Under the pieces are notes generated by a model. It did not search any database and was not told where the DNA came from. It was given only the letters and a program-made list of their open reading frames with translations. A program made the translations under genes and the position numbers. Below are positions 25,412 to 25,838 of a stretch of DNA of 25,838 nt, in pieces. Origin of the DNA: Lachnospiraceae bacterium (GTDB lineage Bacteria > Bacillota > Clostridia > Lachnospirales > Lachnospiraceae); assembly GCA_902363665.1 (NCBI GenBank), contig CABJAW010000027.1, positions 1 through 25,838 of the forward strand, written 5' to 3'. Numbering within the stretch: position 1 is the first letter of the stretch; each line of letters opens with the position of its first letter.

Positions 25412-25570
25412 TATAGCAATTCTGCAAAATAATGCATCCCTTCCGATCTGTCAGGGCGTAAATACTGCGTTAGAAATCTTTGCCATGCGTCAGCACGCCT
25501 GCAGATTTCATCCTTGTCTTTCGCACTCTGTCAAATCGTCTTGCCTGCATTATTTTATTGAATTGCTATA
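25412..25570. repeat. Imperfect palindromic element (MITE-like) with 25-bp terminal inverted repeats
   Basis: The ends TATAGCAATTCTGCAAAATA (from 25412) and, in reverse complement, TATAGCAATTCAATAAAATA (from 25570) match at 22 of 25 positions, extending to ATGCA. The inner part also reads as a weaker, ungapped palindrome, for example CGAT..TG.CAG and GAAATCT on both arms, with its centre near 25491. No reading frame lies inside. Terminal TA pairs would suit a TA-target element such as IS630/mariner derivatives, but a target duplication cannot be proved from one copy. Confidence 0.7.
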
Positions 25571-25630
25571 AGCGGATCTTTACAATCTTCTGGGGAAACG
25601 CTCCGGCAAAAATCATTTTTATCTTTCTAC

Positions 25631-25659
25631 AGTATAATCGGAAATCCTCTTTTTGTCAC
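25631..25659 (-). promoter_or_regulatory. Candidate promoter for the secreted-protein gene
   Basis: On the minus strand GTGACA (25654-25659), a 17-base spacer and TATACT (25631-25636). A start near 25624 would carry the whole palindromic element in the leader of the message. Confidence 0.6.
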
Positions 25660-25753
25660 GCAAAGCTTTCTTAAAAATAAGGTAACTGTTCAGAGCCCAA
25701 TGTCATTTAGTTAACGTTTAATAGGGAGCGAATTCTTACAGAATAAATTACAG

Positions 25754-25838
25754 ATGAACCTTAGTGAAACCGTTTTACAGATATGTTTACGATTTACCCG
25801 TGAAGGAAAGCACGACAAAAAGACAGATTGCAAATCTG
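25754..25838 (+). CDS. Possible start of a reading frame, cut by the window end
   Basis: An ATG at 25754 opens a frame that stays open to the window end (28 codons, beginning MNLSETVLQICLRFTREGKH). It has no clear Shine-Dalgarno sequence. The last bases contain the palindrome CAGATT/AATCTG (25824-25838). The preceding 100 bp, with AAGGTAACTGTTCAGAGC at 25679-25696, differs from the neighbouring intergenic text and could be the end of an insertion sequence, but I cannot identify it. The region 25571-25753 holds the candidate promoter and no supported gene. Confidence 0.3.
   Translation, partial: MNLSETVLQICLRFTREGKHDKKTDCKS

Overview
The window looks like chromosomal DNA of a Gram-positive clostridium, most likely a member of the Lachnospiraceae (Bacillota). 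The evidence is the 16S rRNA text, strong TTGACA-17-TATAAT promoters, AGGAGG-type ribosome binding sites, and the gene set: remA, a Csp-like subtilase, the eukaryote-like isocitrate dehydrogenase and a Cys/Gly-rich small protein. I cannot name a genus from the sequence alone.

Region 1 (1-4.4 kb, minus strand) is a ribosomal RNA operon in an unusual order: 16S, 5S, tRNA-Ala(UGC), 23S. The 23S gene runs off the left edge. Two near-identical tandem promoters drive the operon. The 16S gene is flanked by 28-nt complementary arms that should form the processing stem. Upstream lies a probable 6S RNA gene with its own promoter and terminator.

Region 2 (4.4-8 kb, minus strand) carries icd, a small intracellular-type subtilisin and uppP. 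A divergent promoter region follows. Region 3 (8-13.5 kb, mostly plus strand) is accessory: a sodium-dependent (NSS-family) transporter, a DtxR-type metal regulator, a Csp-like subtilase, an 84-residue protein that is 20% cysteine, a 53-residue Lys/Glu-rich protein on the opposite strand, and two uncharacterised small proteins. Several RNA hairpins sit between these genes.

Region 4 (13.5-19.3 kb, minus strand) is a compact housekeeping operon: yicC, remA, gmk, rpoZ, a DUF308 membrane protein, rimO, pgsA. Its single clear promoter lies upstream of yicC and its terminator after pgsA. A CinA C-terminal-domain protein follows separately. Region 5 (19.4-25.8 kb) has rqcH on the plus strand, then a minus-strand series of pepV, a PfkB sugar kinase, nudC and a secreted protein of unknown function.

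The right end holds a 159-bp imperfect palindrome that resembles a non-autonomous mobile repeat, lying between a promoter and the secreted-protein gene, and then the start of a possible reading frame cut by the window edge. The best leads for something undescribed are this palindrome, the Cys/Gly-rich protein neighbourhood, the composite hairpin after the DtxR gene, and the hairpin-rich rRNA spacers. I saw no CRISPR array, no complete insertion sequence and no recognisable defence or biosynthetic cluster.
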